Shown here in pieces: positions 8,701 to 17,188 of a stretch of 64,000 nt of DNA. The notes under the pieces are model-generated. The model was given only the letters and a program-made list of their open reading frames with translations. It was not told the DNA's origin and ran no database searches. The stretch's first letter is position 1; each line of letters begins with the position of its first letter. Position numbers and translations under genes: made by a program. The DNA comes from Bacteroidota bacterium (GTDB lineage: Bacteria; Bacteroidota; Bacteroidia; B-17B0; Aurantibacillaceae), in contig JAJNDK010000006.1 of NCBI GenBank assembly GCA_021156365.1, forward strand, positions 124,001-188,000, written 5' to 3'.

Positions 8701-10804
8701 ACGTTGCATACAACAGGGACCCTGCATTTTTGCTTAATACCATTAAATAAAAATTAAACCCGTCTGTGGAGGGCTGATGCGCGTTGGCTGTCAAAGGCAT
8801 ATTGAAAGTAGCCGGGCCCGTAATGATATTTCCTCCCCATCCGCTCAGATATATATTCTCTGCACAATCTACCAGGAAAGCGGAGGGTGAAATATTTATC
8901 GTTGGATTACCATTGCCGAATTTTGTTTGCATCAGTAATGTGCCCATCGTACTATCCAGTTTGGAAATAAATTGCCGGCCGTTTGTGTTGGAGTAGGCAG
9001 CGTTCACAACTGCCATAGTACCTTGCGTCTGGCCAAAGACAAAAACATTGGCGCTGTTGTCTAACTGAACAAAATAACATTGATCGTAATTTGTCGTTCC
9101 AATGTATGTTGAATGCAGCAGGGCTGTTCCGTCGTTTTTTATTTTTGCTATGTAGCCATCTGCTTTCCCGCCTCCATAGGTTGGAGAAAATGCTCCGGCG
9201 GTTATATCAAGATCCTGGCTACAGCTTCCACCGGTAAAGAATACATTGTTGTTCGCATCCAGGCAAAGGGCATGACCTGCATCCAGGCTTGAACCTCCGA
9301 AAAAAGTACTCCAGGTGAGTGCATCTAAGTTTGAAGTGAGTTTGAACACAATAGCATCCTGCACGCCACCTAAGGAATTATCGAAACCATTAACAGGAAA
9401 ATCCGCTGATCGTGTTGTGCTGGCTACTACCACATTCCCTGCATTGTCCAGCTGGATCTCTCCCCGGTTCTGATCACCGTAATTAAAAAGCAATGAGTCA
9501 TAGTTGGGTTGATAAATATTTCCGTATGGGAAAATGGATCCCTGGAAAGTTGAATCTACCGTATAGTTCAATCCGTCGTTACTGCTTCCACCAATGAATG
9601 TCGAAGAAAGCAAGGCTGTTCCGGTACTGTTCAGCTTGGAAATATAAATATCCGTTCCGTGCTCGAAAAAGGCCCCGTTGTAATAATACCGCACTCTTTG
9701 GCCACCATTGAATGTCTGATCATAAGCGCTGGCAGAAGTTGGGAAATCAGGAGAAGCCGTAACGCCGTACATATACAGGTTATCCTGCGCATCTACTATC
9801 AGACTGTTCACTACATCCGCATCATCGGCTCCTCCGAGGTAAGTAGAGTAACGGAGAAAAGTTCCTGACGAATCGTATTTGGTGATCACTACATCTGTTT
9901 GCCCGTATTGTACAAGACTGCTGTAATTCGGATCGTATGCGCCGGCAGTGACAGGGAAGCCAATATCGAAAGCAGTTCCACCGGAGTACAGATTCCCTTC
10001 TTCATCATAGGTTGCTGTCATTCCGAAATTATCCGCAGTGGATCCGGAAGAGCAGGCAAATACAAGTACGGGGTCGATGACCAGCTCAAGGCTTTTATCA
10101 TAGCCTTCCGGAAATTCATAGCTCAGTGTGTTTTTCTTCAGCTTAAAATTGCAAGGCACTTCTTTTTTAGTTCCGTTTATGACCTGGTAAGCGTATGGTT
10201 CATGCTCCGTCATTTCATTGATGATGGTAGAAATGCTGAGAACATTGTTTTTTAAGCTGATATTCTTTACACCTTCATAATTCAGTTGAATAGCGGAAGC
10301 ATCAGTACCTGGCGCTACATAAAAGTTGGACTTCATGCTGTTGTCTTGCCCGATCATCTGCAGGTCGATACCCGGCCAGATGTTCTGATACATCACCTCA
10401 CTGTAGTTCTTTACATTAGCCGCCCATTTTGCCGGATCTTTCCCGATAAAATAATTGTTGTAGTCGGGTGCCGGAGTAACTGAGGTATAGCTGACATCCG
10501 GGTTCGGATTCAAAAAATTAACATGGAACCAGACTCTTTTTATATCTTTTACTTTAGTTTTTGGATTCCCGTGAATGCTTCTGTAGGTATCCTTATCGTA
10601 AAAATGATAGGTAAGCCGGTTGTTTTGCAGGAAAAGCGCACCGCCATCCAGCTGGGCCCGGTATTTAATAAAACCGTCCCATTGATTTTTGTTCTCGGTA
10701 AAACGAATGAGGGATGGTTTAACAGCGGGATGCTCATGAGCCCGAAGCAGATAGCTGCCCGTTATACAGAGCAGAAAAACGAGATATTTGAACCTCCGGA
10801 CCAT
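5768..10804 (-). CDS. Giant T9SS type-B cargo with SBBP-like and PKD repeats
   Basis: This surface protein of about 1678 residues has a signal peptide (VRRFKYLVFLLCITGSYLLRAHEHP). Residues 35-260 form the domain starting RFTENKNQWDGFIKYRAQLDGGALFLQNNRLTYHF (opening motif only), typical of SBBP-type surface proteins. About 260-760 is a beta-propeller-like region with repeated D..GN.Y..G....FP.......G..D....K....G..L..STY.GG motifs (SBBP repeats). PKD domains with Y.WDFGD follow, then three near-identical ~162-residue units, and the last ~90 residues are a type-B sorting domain (FIPNTFSPNSDGSNDI, YDRWGERVF, GNVTLIR). ATG at 10804 is chosen; the codon before it is TTG (10807). It overlaps the next cargo gene by 4 bp. 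Confidence 0.95.
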   Translation of the reverse strand: MVRRFKYLVFLLCITGSYLLRAHEHPAVKPSLIRFTENKNQWDGFIKYRAQLDGGALFLQNNRLTYHFYDKDTYRSIHGNPKTKVKDIKRVWFHVNFLNPNPDVSYTSVTPAPDYNNYFIGKDPAKWAANVKNYSEVMYQNIWPGIDLQMIGQDNSMKSNFYVAPGTDASAIQLNYEGVKNISLKNNVLSISTIINEMTEHEPYAYQVINGTKKEVPCNFKLKKNTLSYEFPEGYDKSLELVIDPVLVFACSSGSTADNFGMTATYDEEGNLYSGGTAFDIGFPVTAGAYDPNYSSLVQYGQTDVVITKYDSSGTFLRYSTYLGGADDADVVNSLIVDAQDNLYMYGVTASPDFPTSASAYDQTFNGGQRVRYYYNGAFFEHGTDIYISKLNSTGTALLSSTFIGGSSNDGLNYTVDSTFQGSIFPYGNIYQPNYDSLLFNYGDQNRGEIQLDNAGNVVVASTTRSADFPVNGFDNSLGGVQDAIVFKLTSNLDALTWSTFFGGSSLDAGHALCLDANNNVFFTGGSCSQDLDITAGAFSPTYGGGKADGYIAKIKNDGTALLHSTYIGTTNYDQCYFVQLDNSANVFVFGQTQGTMAVVNAAYSNTNGRQFISKLDSTMGTLLMQTKFGNGNPTINISPSAFLVDCAENIYLSGWGGNIITGPATFNMPLTANAHQPSTDGFNFYLMVLSKNAGSLLYATYFGGGSSREHVDGGTSRFDKKGIIYQSVCAGCNGYDDFPVTSGSWPTSLYGNNWNQSSNCNNGTFKFNFEYAIPVAQMTSNIVSGCSPLTVNFTNTSISAVQYLWDFGSNDTTSLILNPVKTFTTPGTYTVVLLAKNSACFNVWDTAYTVITVFPKPDGLATATLQPCTNTWDFASQSTVSSGTLSYAWDFGDSGTASTPTITHPYASAGSYTTQLIVTSDHGCKDTVLLPVQTTLHPDSVSGGASFCENGINPVPLTATGGGTYVWNPATGLSNAAIANPVATVTASVTYTVTISENDAAGNPCPSDQTVSIIVYPVPDAQATVSIQPCTNTFDFTNLSTISSGTMTYAWDFDDATNSVVTSPTHTYAGNGSYTVSLHVTSDHGCTDSVFLPVQTILTPDSANGDAAYCANVVTPTSLNASGGTSYSWSPAAGLSNPAIASPVASPAVSTTYTVTISENDFGGNVCTSTHTVGIIVHPAPDAQATVTIQPCNSTFDFNNLSTISAGILSYDWDFGDNTNSALTSPTHSYTTNGSYTVSLHVTSDQGCVDSVFLPVQTLLTPDVANGGGAYCGDSIVPIQLTASGGTSYSWLPVAGLNNPSIANPVAMPGSTTSYTVTISETDFGGNVCASTHTIDITVYPTVSANYTYTSNACGNTFNFTNTSLGAVNSWSWNFGDSYSSVSEDPNHSYTTPGTYSVSLAVQNSFGCTDTIIKPLTLAGFNPLNISATQTICFNQSAQLNASGGIAYSWSPAASLNSSSIPNPTASPSVTTTYSVIVTTLSSLGATCYSNLVTTVNVSTLGGTLLTTSANPDTLYEGESSQINSNISAPFTIHWSPPYALSSTTVYDPIATPLHTTTYTAIATDNHGCQYPLDTLTIYVLSRQCDEGSVFIPNTFSPNSDGSNDILYIRSNFVADLYFAVYDRWGERVFETTDIAKGWDGIFKGMKSDPGVFGYYLKYTCTNGQESFKKGNVTLIR
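6780..8238 (-). repeat. Three tandem ~486-bp units coding for PKD plus Ig-like pairs
   Basis: Inside the giant cargo gene three direct repeats of about 486 bp (162 codons) run from about 8238 to 7752, 7752 to 7266 and 7266 to 6780. Each begins P.PD..AT..IQPC..TFDF.NLST and carries a Y.WDFGD PKD domain ending VTSDHGC.DSVFLPVQT. A second beta domain follows, with ASGGTSYSW.P..GL and TYTVTISE.D..GN.C. A degenerate fourth unit lies downstream at about 6300-6780. The unit lengths are equal to within a few bases, which points to duplication by unequal recombination. Confidence 0.88.
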
Positions 10805-10811
10805 CAAATAT

Positions 10812-10819
10812 CAAATATA
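10812..10819 (-). promoter_or_regulatory. -10-like box of the T9SS operon
   Basis: Read on the minus strand this is TATATTTG, an exact match to the Bacteroidota TAnnTTTG element. It ends 7 nt before the ATG at 10804 and 4 nt before the in-frame TTG at 10807. The predicted 5' leader is therefore nearly absent. I see no clear TTG element 17-23 bp further upstream. Confidence 0.55.
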
Positions 10820-10906
10820 AAGAATCGGGTGGAGAAAACATAATTTTTGGGCCTTTAATAATGTGCTAAAACTCCCTTTTCAGAGGCCATTCAAACTGAT
10901 TTTTTA

Positions 10907-10914
10907 TATATTTG
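10907..10914 (+). promoter_or_regulatory. -10-like box for pdhA
   Basis: TATATTTG matches TAnnTTTG and ends 20 nt before the chosen pdhA start. It lies in the 130-bp divergent space shared with the T9SS operon. The -33 element is not evident. Confidence 0.55.
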
Positions 10915-10934
10915 TAGCTATAATTTTTAAAGCT

Positions 10935-11954
10935 ATGGCTAAAGTTGCGGAAAAAACGGAAAAGAAATTAAAATTCACGAAAGAACAATACATTACCTGG
11001 TACGAAAGCATGCTCCTGATGCGAAAATTTGAGGAGCGTACGGGACAACTTTATGTTCAGCAAAAGATCAAAGGCTTTTGCCATTTGTACATCGGGCAGG
11101 AAGCCATAGTAGCAGGAACCGTGAGCGCTACCAAAAAAGACGATAAACATATTACCGCTTACCGCGATCACGCGCATCCTATCGGACTGGGATTACACCC
11201 GAAGTATGTGATGGCCGAAATGTATGCCAAGATCACCGGTTGCAGCAAGGGGAAAGGCGGTTCCATGCACATATTCAGTAAAGAACATAATTTCGTTGGC
11301 GGCCACGGTATTGTGGGCGGACAGATCCCTTTGGGTGCAGGTATTGCATTCGCGGAAAAATACAATGGAACCGACAATGTATGCGTTTGCTCGATGGGCG
11401 ACGGAGCCGTTCGTCAGGGTGCTTTGCATGAGGCATTCAATATGGCGATGACCTGGAAATTGCCTGTTATTTTCATCATAGAGAACAACCATTATGCAAT
11501 GGGAACTTCCGTAGAGCGTACATCCAATGTGCACGACCTGTGGAAGCTTGGTCTGGCGTACGATATGCCTGCAAAACCGGTTGACGGAATGTCGGTAGAG
11601 GCAGTGCACGAAGCAATGGAAGAAGCAGTGGCAAGAGCAAGAAAAGGTGACGGGCCTACTTTGCTCGAAATGAAAACTTATCGTTACAAAGGACACTCGA
11701 TGAGTGATGCACAAACATACCGTACGAAAGATGAAGTAAAAGAATACCAGGCACAGGATCCGATCGAAAAGGTACTTGCTGTGATGAAAAAGAACAACTG
11801 GATCGATGATGCAGGAATAGAAGCAGCAGAAGCAAAAGTAAAAGCGATCGTGGATGAATCCGTTCAGTTTGCCGAAGAGTCTCCATACCCGGATGCAGAA
11901 GAACTGTACCATGATGTGTATATGCAAAAAGACTATCCATATATTATTGAATAA
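10935..11954 (+). CDS. pdhA: Pyruvate dehydrogenase E1 component, alpha subunit
   Basis: PdhA is the thiamine-diphosphate-binding half of the alpha2-beta2 E1 enzyme, which decarboxylates pyruvate and acetylates the lipoyl domains of E2. Visible are MLLMRKFEERTGQLY, GFCHLYIGQEAIVAG, the phosphorylation-loop-like region YRDHAHPIG, KGKGGSMH, and the ThDP motif GDGAVRQG through IENNHYAMGTS, then RYKGHSMSD near residue 270. I chose ATG 10935 (MAKVAEK); an upstream in-frame ATG at 10863 would add a hydrophobic 24-residue leader unlike the family and would start before the promoter box. The beta subunit gene is not adjacent. pdhC follows after 46 bp, so the two probably form one operon. Confidence 0.96.
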   Translation: MAKVAEKTEKKLKFTKEQYITWYESMLLMRKFEERTGQLYVQQKIKGFCHLYIGQEAIVAGTVSATKKDDKHITAYRDHAHPIGLGLHPKYVMAEMYAKITGCSKGKGGSMHIFSKEHNFVGGHGIVGGQIPLGAGIAFAEKYNGTDNVCVCSMGDGAVRQGALHEAFNMAMTWKLPVIFIIENNHYAMGTSVERTSNVHDLWKLGLAYDMPAKPVDGMSVEAVHEAMEEAVARARKGDGPTLLEMKTYRYKGHSMSDAQTYRTKDEVKEYQAQDPIEKVLAVMKKNNWIDDAGIEAAEAKVKAIVDESVQFAEESPYPDAEELYHDVYMQKDYPYIIE

Positions 11955-12000
11955 GGAACGAACGATCGACAAAAAATTTAATTCGTATTAAGGAAAAATT

Positions 12001-13638
12001 ATGGCGGAAATTGTAAGAATGCCGAAGCTGAGTGATACCATGACAGAAGGCGTGGTAGCAAAGTGGCACAAAAAAGTAGGTGATAAAGTAAAATCAGGAG
12101 ACCTGCTGGCTGATATCGAAACAGACAAAGCTACCATGGAATTTGAATCGTTCCAGGATGGTATCCTGCTGCATATCGGTGTGGAACAGGGCAAACCTGT
12201 GCCTGTCGACAGCGTTCTTGCTATTTTAGGAAAAGAAGGTGAAGATATTTCCGGCCTGCTAAAAGGCAATACAGGAGGCAGTACAACTACTGCTGATGCT
12301 AAAACAGAGAAAAAAGCAGAAGAAACAAAAACAGAAGCTAAACCGGAAACAAAAGAAGTGGCCACTGCTGAAGTAAAGATCCCTGCGGGAGTAGAGATCG
12401 TTCGTATGCCCAAGCTGAGCGATACCATGACAGAAGGTGTGGTAGCCAAATGGCACAAAAAAGTGGGTGATAAAGTAAAATCAGGTGAGCTTCTTGCAGA
12501 TATTGAAACGGATAAAGCCACCATGGAATTCGAATCGTTCCAGGAAGGCGTATTGTTATATGTAGGAGTGGAAGCCGGTAAAGCGGCTCCTGTTGACGGG
12601 ATCCTTGCTATCCTTGGCAAAGGCGGAGAAGATGTGTCTGCTATTGTAGCTGCCGACAAGAACAAAGGTGCGGCACCGGTGGCAGCAAAAACAGAAACAA
12701 AACAGGAAGTGAAAGCAGAGACAAAAACTGCCGAAACAACCGAAACGAAACAAGCAGTTGCACATACAGCCAATGGCGATGCCCGGATGAAAATTTCTCC
12801 ACTTGCTAAAAAACTGGCCGCAGAAAAAGGCATCAGCCTGAATGCATTGCAGGGAAGCGGCGACGGAGGAAGAATTGTGAAAAGAGATATTGAATCTTAC
12901 ACGCCTTCGCAGCAAACGGCTAAATCCGGAGCAGCATCAACTGTTGCTTTGGGCAAAGAAAGCTTTACGGACGAACCGGCATCACAAATGCGTAAAACCA
13001 TTGCACGCCGGCTCGTAGAAAGTACGACCACCACACCGGTGTTTTACCTGACCGTTGATGTAGATATGGATAATGCCATTGCTGCACGTACTGCGATCAA
13101 CAGCCTGCCCGACACCAAGGTTTCGTTCAACGACCTTGTGATCAAAGCATGTGCGGTGGCTCTGCGTAAACATCCGAAAGTAAACAGCAGTTGGAAGGGC
13201 GATAAAATAAGAACCAATCACCATATTCATGTAGGGGTGGCCATAGCGGTTGAAGACGGGCTCCTGGTTCCGGGCATTCGTTTTGCTGATCAGTTGTCCT
13301 TGTCGCAGATCTCATCTACAGTGAAAGATCTGAGCAAGCGAGCAAAAGACAAAAAATTGCAGCCTGCCGATTGGGAAGGCAATACATTTACGGTTTCCAA
13401 CCTTGGGATGTTTGGGATAAGCGAATTTACTTCCATTATCAATATCCCTGAATCGTGTATTCTTTCGGTGGGGGTTATCAACCAGGTTCCTGTGGTGAAG
13501 AACGGCCAGGTAGTGCCGGGCAATGTAATGAAAGTAACACTGGCCTGCGATCACCGAACGGTAGATGGAGCTACAGGTGCAGCGTTCCTGCAAACTCTGA
13601 AACAGATGCTGGAGAACCCGGTAACGATGCTGGCATAA
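12001..13638 (+). CDS. pdhC: Pyruvate dehydrogenase E2, dihydrolipoyl acetyltransferase with two lipoyl domains
   Basis: This is the E2 core of the pyruvate dehydrogenase complex, which moves the acetyl group from lipoamide to CoA; 545 residues. Domains in order: lipoyl 1 (1-78, lipoyl Lys43 in ETDKATME), a Lys/Glu/Thr-rich linker, lipoyl 2 (131-208, Lys173 in the same motif), a second flexible linker rich in Ala/Lys/Thr, the peripheral-subunit-binding domain (about 262-300, ISPLAKKLAAEKGI and GGRIVKRDIE), and the catalytic domain (about 318-545) with MRKTIARRL, FNDLVIKACA, FTVSNLGMFGI and the catalytic DHRTVDGA. It follows pdhA by 46 bp and is followed by a terminator. Confidence 0.97.
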   Translation: MAEIVRMPKLSDTMTEGVVAKWHKKVGDKVKSGDLLADIETDKATMEFESFQDGILLHIGVEQGKPVPVDSVLAILGKEGEDISGLLKGNTGGSTTTADAKTEKKAEETKTEAKPETKEVATAEVKIPAGVEIVRMPKLSDTMTEGVVAKWHKKVGDKVKSGELLADIETDKATMEFESFQEGVLLYVGVEAGKAAPVDGILAILGKGGEDVSAIVAADKNKGAAPVAAKTETKQEVKAETKTAETTETKQAVAHTANGDARMKISPLAKKLAAEKGISLNALQGSGDGGRIVKRDIESYTPSQQTAKSGAASTVALGKESFTDEPASQMRKTIARRLVESTTTTPVFYLTVDVDMDNAIAARTAINSLPDTKVSFNDLVIKACAVALRKHPKVNSSWKGDKIRTNHHIHVGVAIAVEDGLLVPGIRFADQLSLSQISSTVKDLSKRAKDKKLQPADWEGNTFTVSNLGMFGISEFTSIINIPESCILSVGVINQVPVVKNGQVVPGNVMKVTLACDHRTVDGATGAAFLQTLKQMLENPVTMLA

Positions 13639-13661
13639 TTATCAACGAAAAAATAAAGAAG

Positions 13662-13692
13662 AAGCCGTGGAGAGATCTGCGGCTTTTCTTTT
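13662..13692 (+). terminator. Rho-independent terminator after pdhC
   Basis: A short stem, AAGCCG (13662-13667) with CGGCTT (13680-13685), has a 12-nt loop. A T-rich tract, TTCTTTTTTT, follows. It lies 24 bp after the pdhC stop. Confidence 0.7.
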
Positions 13693-13718
13693 TTTGGGCA
13701 TACTTTCTCCGAGGGGTT

Positions 13719-13952
13719 AACCGCAAAGGGCGCAAAGTTTTCGCGGAGAGCGCAGAGAAAAAATCAGTGAAGTGTTGAGCCATCGCGAGGCTTCGCGAAG
13801 GCTTATAAGGTTGTTGGATTTAAAAAGACTTGCTTAGGATTTTTGCTGCTGTTACATGAAAAACGTTAGGTGAACAATAAATGATTCATACTCCTTCTAC
13901 AGATAAACCTCTGCGGCCTTTTGCGTATACTCCTTCGCGCTCTTTGCGGTAA
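13719..13952. repeat. Inverted pair of a CCGCAAAG intergenic repeat
   Basis: The 320-bp space between the convergent ends of pdhC and the TPR-CHAT gene holds no gene. At 13719-13757 is TAACCGCAAAGGGCGCAAAG followed by TTTTCGCGGAGAGCGCAGAG. At 13909-13952 the reverse complement reads TTACCGCAAAGAGCGCGAAG, then ...ACGCAAAAGGCCGCAGAGG, a diverged inverted copy. A small GC-rich hairpin CGCGA-ggct-TCGCG lies between them at about 13785-13799. The arrangement looks like a non-coding dispersed element that also folds at convergent gene ends. Confidence 0.7.
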
Positions 13953-13961
13953 AAAACTGTG

Positions 13962-16900
13962 TTACTTTCCTACCATCACAAAGGCACCCCAGAAATAAGG
14001 GCTCGGATAGCGTTTCTTCACTTCCAGCTGTGCTTTACGGAAAGCGGCACGTTTGTTTTTCGAAGAGTAATTTTGCAGCCACTCCGTATAAAAATTGGTC
14101 ATCAGTTCCTGTGTTGCATAATCGTCTACCACCCACAGGCTCATAAGCACCGATCTGGCTCCGGAAGTGAGGAATGCCCGCTGCAGGCCATACACACCTT
14201 GTCCGTTCAACAGCTGATCACCTAATCCTGTTTCGCAGGCAGAAAGTGTAACGAGCTCTGTGTTTTGAAGATTTAATAAAGAGGCTTCATAAGCAGTCAG
14301 GATTCCATCATCCTTTTTTTGAATGAGCGTATCTTTTGATGCTGCACCTGCCATGATCACACCCGAACGCAATAAAGGATTCTGCCGGGCCACTTCCGTT
14401 TCAAAGCCCATGATCTTTTCATCGCTGTAATCCAGGTTGGGAAGAAAAAATCCGTGCGTGGCAATGTGAAGGATCGTAGGGCTTTCCACTTCTTTCACTT
14501 TCTCTTCAGTTGCTTCTTTCGCAAGATGCAAATGGGTATCCCAGCCTTTGGCATTGAATACATCCGAGATCATTTCCGTTTCTTTTTTTGTTCCCGGCAG
14601 CTCCGGTAATTCGGAGAAGCCAAAACGCGATACGATCATTTCCTGCTCGGGTGCTTTTTTCGAATCTTCTTTTTTCCATTCATAATCCGGGTAGCCAAAT
14701 AAAACAGCGCTTCCGGTTTTGGCCAAAACTCCTCCTTCTTTCTGCAGATCGTTGAGCGATGTGACTTGTTCTATTTCCAGGGTTTCCAGCAGGTATTTAT
14801 TCGTAACCGGGTTGAACAGGGTATATACATTCAGTTTCTGATAGGCTCCGTCCGGCGAAAAATAAACTTTATTTATTCCGCCGAGGTATTTTTCGAAGGC
14901 TTTGAAAAAACGATTGTAAGACACACGGTCGGTGCTCCTTGCATGAATATTGAATTTGTATTTATCCACGAACAGTGTATCGAAAAACGCAGCACTGTCC
15001 AGTACCACCAGTTTCGGAGCGGCATAGTCTTTTCCAACGATCAAAGCGGAGTAGCTGACAGTAGAAACAGAATCGTTGAGCTCCGGCTCATTGCGAACGA
15101 TCTCGATCGCCAGCTCAGATTTGGATAATTTGTTTTTAAGGGTTTCAAAATTCAGATATTCCTTTTGCTGCGAGAATTGTTTGGAAGCTTTGGACAATTC
15201 TTTTTCGATCTCGTTCAGGTAACTCTGCTCAGCATCCATATCGATCTTGTTTTCTTCCAGCTCTGTTTTCGAGAACTGGTATAGCTGGTGCAGGTTTTTT
15301 TTCTGTTCGAACCATTTGGAGAAAAGACTTCGAATAGTGGTGTCCTTGCTGTTGAGCATGCTTTTGTGCAGGGCACTTGATTCATTTAACAGCAGGGATT
15401 TGCTCCACAAACGTTCATCGATGAATGCTTTCAGCAGGCTGTCGTCCCTTTCGTTCTTTGTATTGGTAAAACGTTTTACCACGAAGTTCTCGAAATCTGC
15501 ATAACGTGGCGAATTCGCATAATAGAAATTGGTTTTCTCCTCATCGCTCATAAAAGCAAGGTTATCACTTGCTATTCGTTTATAGCCATAAATAGCTTTC
15601 AGGTGTGCGCTTCTGGCTGCAGTGTAATTACCGGCCTTATCATTTGCCATGGCCTGGTTATGCACCATGTCGATGTAATTATAATTGGTAGCTCCGAAAT
15701 TTGTTTTGAAAATAGCAGCAGCTTCATCAAAGGTGTTCACAGCTGTTTTATATTCTTTCATGCTCATTTCCACGATCCCTTTTCCGGAAAGGAACAAGCC
15801 GTATCGGTCATTTTGCTTGCCTACCGTGGTTTCCATCAGACGCAGGCATTTATTCTTGTATTCGAGCGCTTTGGAAAATTGTTTCTTTGCTGCATACACA
15901 GCCCCTAACTGGTTAAGGATGCCGGCATAGCGATCGTTCTTTTCACCGAGCTTCGCCTTATAAATTTCTTCACACCGCAGAAAGATCTTTTCCGCATCGT
16001 CGAGCTGGTTGTTTTCGTAACACAACAAACCAACATTATTATACGCGTTGGCATAATATTCATGTTCCTCACCGCTTGTATTCCTTCGTACTTCCAGTGC
16101 ATACATCAGGTAATTATAGGCTTCCTTTGCATTTCCGAGGATCCGGTACATATCACCAAGATTGTTGCAGGGGTTTGCAAATTCCACGGTCCGCTGCATA
16201 TTTGCTTTCTGGTAGAGTTCAATGCTTTTAAGAAAACATTTCTCCGCATTGGCATAATCGCATTTGGCTTTGTAAACGATCGCCAGGTTGTTCAGCAGGG
16301 AAGCCTGCTCTGCCAATGGGATAGATGAACATTGTGTCTGCAGCTGATAAGCTTCTATAAAATAGCGTTCTGCTTCGTTGTTATTGCCGGTAAGACGATA
16401 ACAATAAGCCAGGTTATTCAATGTGATCGTTTGCGTCAGCGTATCTTCGGGAAAATTAAGTTTGGTCTCATACACCAGCTGGTTGAAGATCGGAATAGCC
16501 TCGTTGTATTTGCCCAGTCCCTGCAGGATCCTGGCTTTATTGGTGAGGCAGGCGAGATACATATCGTTTTTCTCACCTTTTGTCATTTTGTAATAATACA
16601 GGAGGGCATCATTATAGGCTGCCGCCGTCGTATAATCAGCCATGTCTACTTTCAGGTCTACGTATTGTTTGCAGTAAGCAGAATACTCTTCGCTGGAAGC
16701 TCCTAAGAAATTGGCAAGCCGCGGTAAGGCCACTGCGTAATACTTGTCCGAAGTTTCGTAATAACCCATTTCCTTGAGCACAAAAGACATATTGGCAAGG
16801 TAATAGGCATATTCAAAAGAAGTATCGGCTTTTACCGAATAGACAAGATTCACCGCACGGGCAAAGCAGGCCTGAGAGCTATCGAAATTGCTCTGCTGGT

Positions 16901-17129
16901 AATAATAGTTCCCGAAAGTATTGTTGAGAGAGGCCAGTTTCATCACATCCTTTTGCAGCTCTTTCTGGTATTTGCCGAGAAGCTTGTTTCCAAGAACAAA
17001 TGCTTCCTCACTTTTGCCATTGTAACGCGCAGTATCGAAATCGTTGCTGAGTTGCTTATAAGACTGGGATTGCCCCGCCAAACCCTGAAAAAGGAATAAA
17101 ACAAGCAGAAAATAATTTCGACGAAACAT
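13962..17129 (-). CDS. Exported TPR-CHAT domain protein (putative caspase-like protease)
   Basis: This is a 1055-residue protein with a signal peptide (RRNYFLLVLFLFQGLAGQSQS). Residues about 30-520 are TPR-type helical repeats (for example NNLAIVYKAKCDYANAEKCF and NLGDMYRILGNAKEAYNYLM). A charged helical, probably coiled-coil region spans about 560-670. The C-terminal CHAT domain (about 740-1055) is of the caspase/separase clan, with the His motif ILHIATHGFF (His near residue 890) and the Cys motif LSACETGLG (Cys near residue 965), so the catalytic dyad looks intact. The C-terminus FWGAFVMVG is typical of CHAT. No T9SS sorting domain is visible, so a periplasmic or outer-membrane-associated location is likely. 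It stands alone, divergent from an amino-acid dehydrogenase. The substrate is unknown. Confidence 0.92.
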   Translation of the reverse strand: MFRRNYFLLVLFLFQGLAGQSQSYKQLSNDFDTARYNGKSEEAFVLGNKLLGKYQKELQKDVMKLASLNNTFGNYYYQQSNFDSSQACFARAVNLVYSVKADTSFEYAYYLANMSFVLKEMGYYETSDKYYAVALPRLANFLGASSEEYSAYCKQYVDLKVDMADYTTAAAYNDALLYYYKMTKGEKNDMYLACLTNKARILQGLGKYNEAIPIFNQLVYETKLNFPEDTLTQTITLNNLAYCYRLTGNNNEAERYFIEAYQLQTQCSSIPLAEQASLLNNLAIVYKAKCDYANAEKCFLKSIELYQKANMQRTVEFANPCNNLGDMYRILGNAKEAYNYLMYALEVRRNTSGEEHEYYANAYNNVGLLCYENNQLDDAEKIFLRCEEIYKAKLGEKNDRYAGILNQLGAVYAAKKQFSKALEYKNKCLRLMETTVGKQNDRYGLFLSGKGIVEMSMKEYKTAVNTFDEAAAIFKTNFGATNYNYIDMVHNQAMANDKAGNYTAARSAHLKAIYGYKRIASDNLAFMSDEEKTNFYYANSPRYADFENFVVKRFTNTKNERDDSLLKAFIDERLWSKSLLLNESSALHKSMLNSKDTTIRSLFSKWFEQKKNLHQLYQFSKTELEENKIDMDAEQSYLNEIEKELSKASKQFSQQKEYLNFETLKNKLSKSELAIEIVRNEPELNDSVSTVSYSALIVGKDYAAPKLVVLDSAAFFDTLFVDKYKFNIHARSTDRVSYNRFFKAFEKYLGGINKVYFSPDGAYQKLNVYTLFNPVTNKYLLETLEIEQVTSLNDLQKEGGVLAKTGSAVLFGYPDYEWKKEDSKKAPEQEMIVSRFGFSELPELPGTKKETEMISDVFNAKGWDTHLHLAKEATEEKVKEVESPTILHIATHGFFLPNLDYSDEKIMGFETEVARQNPLLRSGVIMAGAASKDTLIQKKDDGILTAYEASLLNLQNTELVTLSACETGLGDQLLNGQGVYGLQRAFLTSGARSVLMSLWVVDDYATQELMTNFYTEWLQNYSSKNKRAAFRKAQLEVKKRYPSPYFWGAFVMVGK

Positions 17130-17188
17130 GACTTAAATTTAGTCTAAATTAGCTATTTTAACGCTAAGTAAAACATGTATAAATTTCA

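Noticed and set aside
11193-11972. A 259-codon minus-strand frame opposite pdhA
   Set aside because: The His/Cys/Phe-rich protein is the antisense of the conserved E1 alpha coding region and matches nothing.
12004-12640. Direct repeat of about 240 bp with 390-bp offset in pdhC considered as an unusual duplication
   Set aside because: It codes for two lipoyl domains in tandem, a common arrangement of E2 enzymes.
11988-12833. A 281-codon minus-strand frame opposite pdhC with repeated segments
   Set aside because: Its repeats only mirror the two lipoyl domains of pdhC on the other strand. No start signal or domain is seen.
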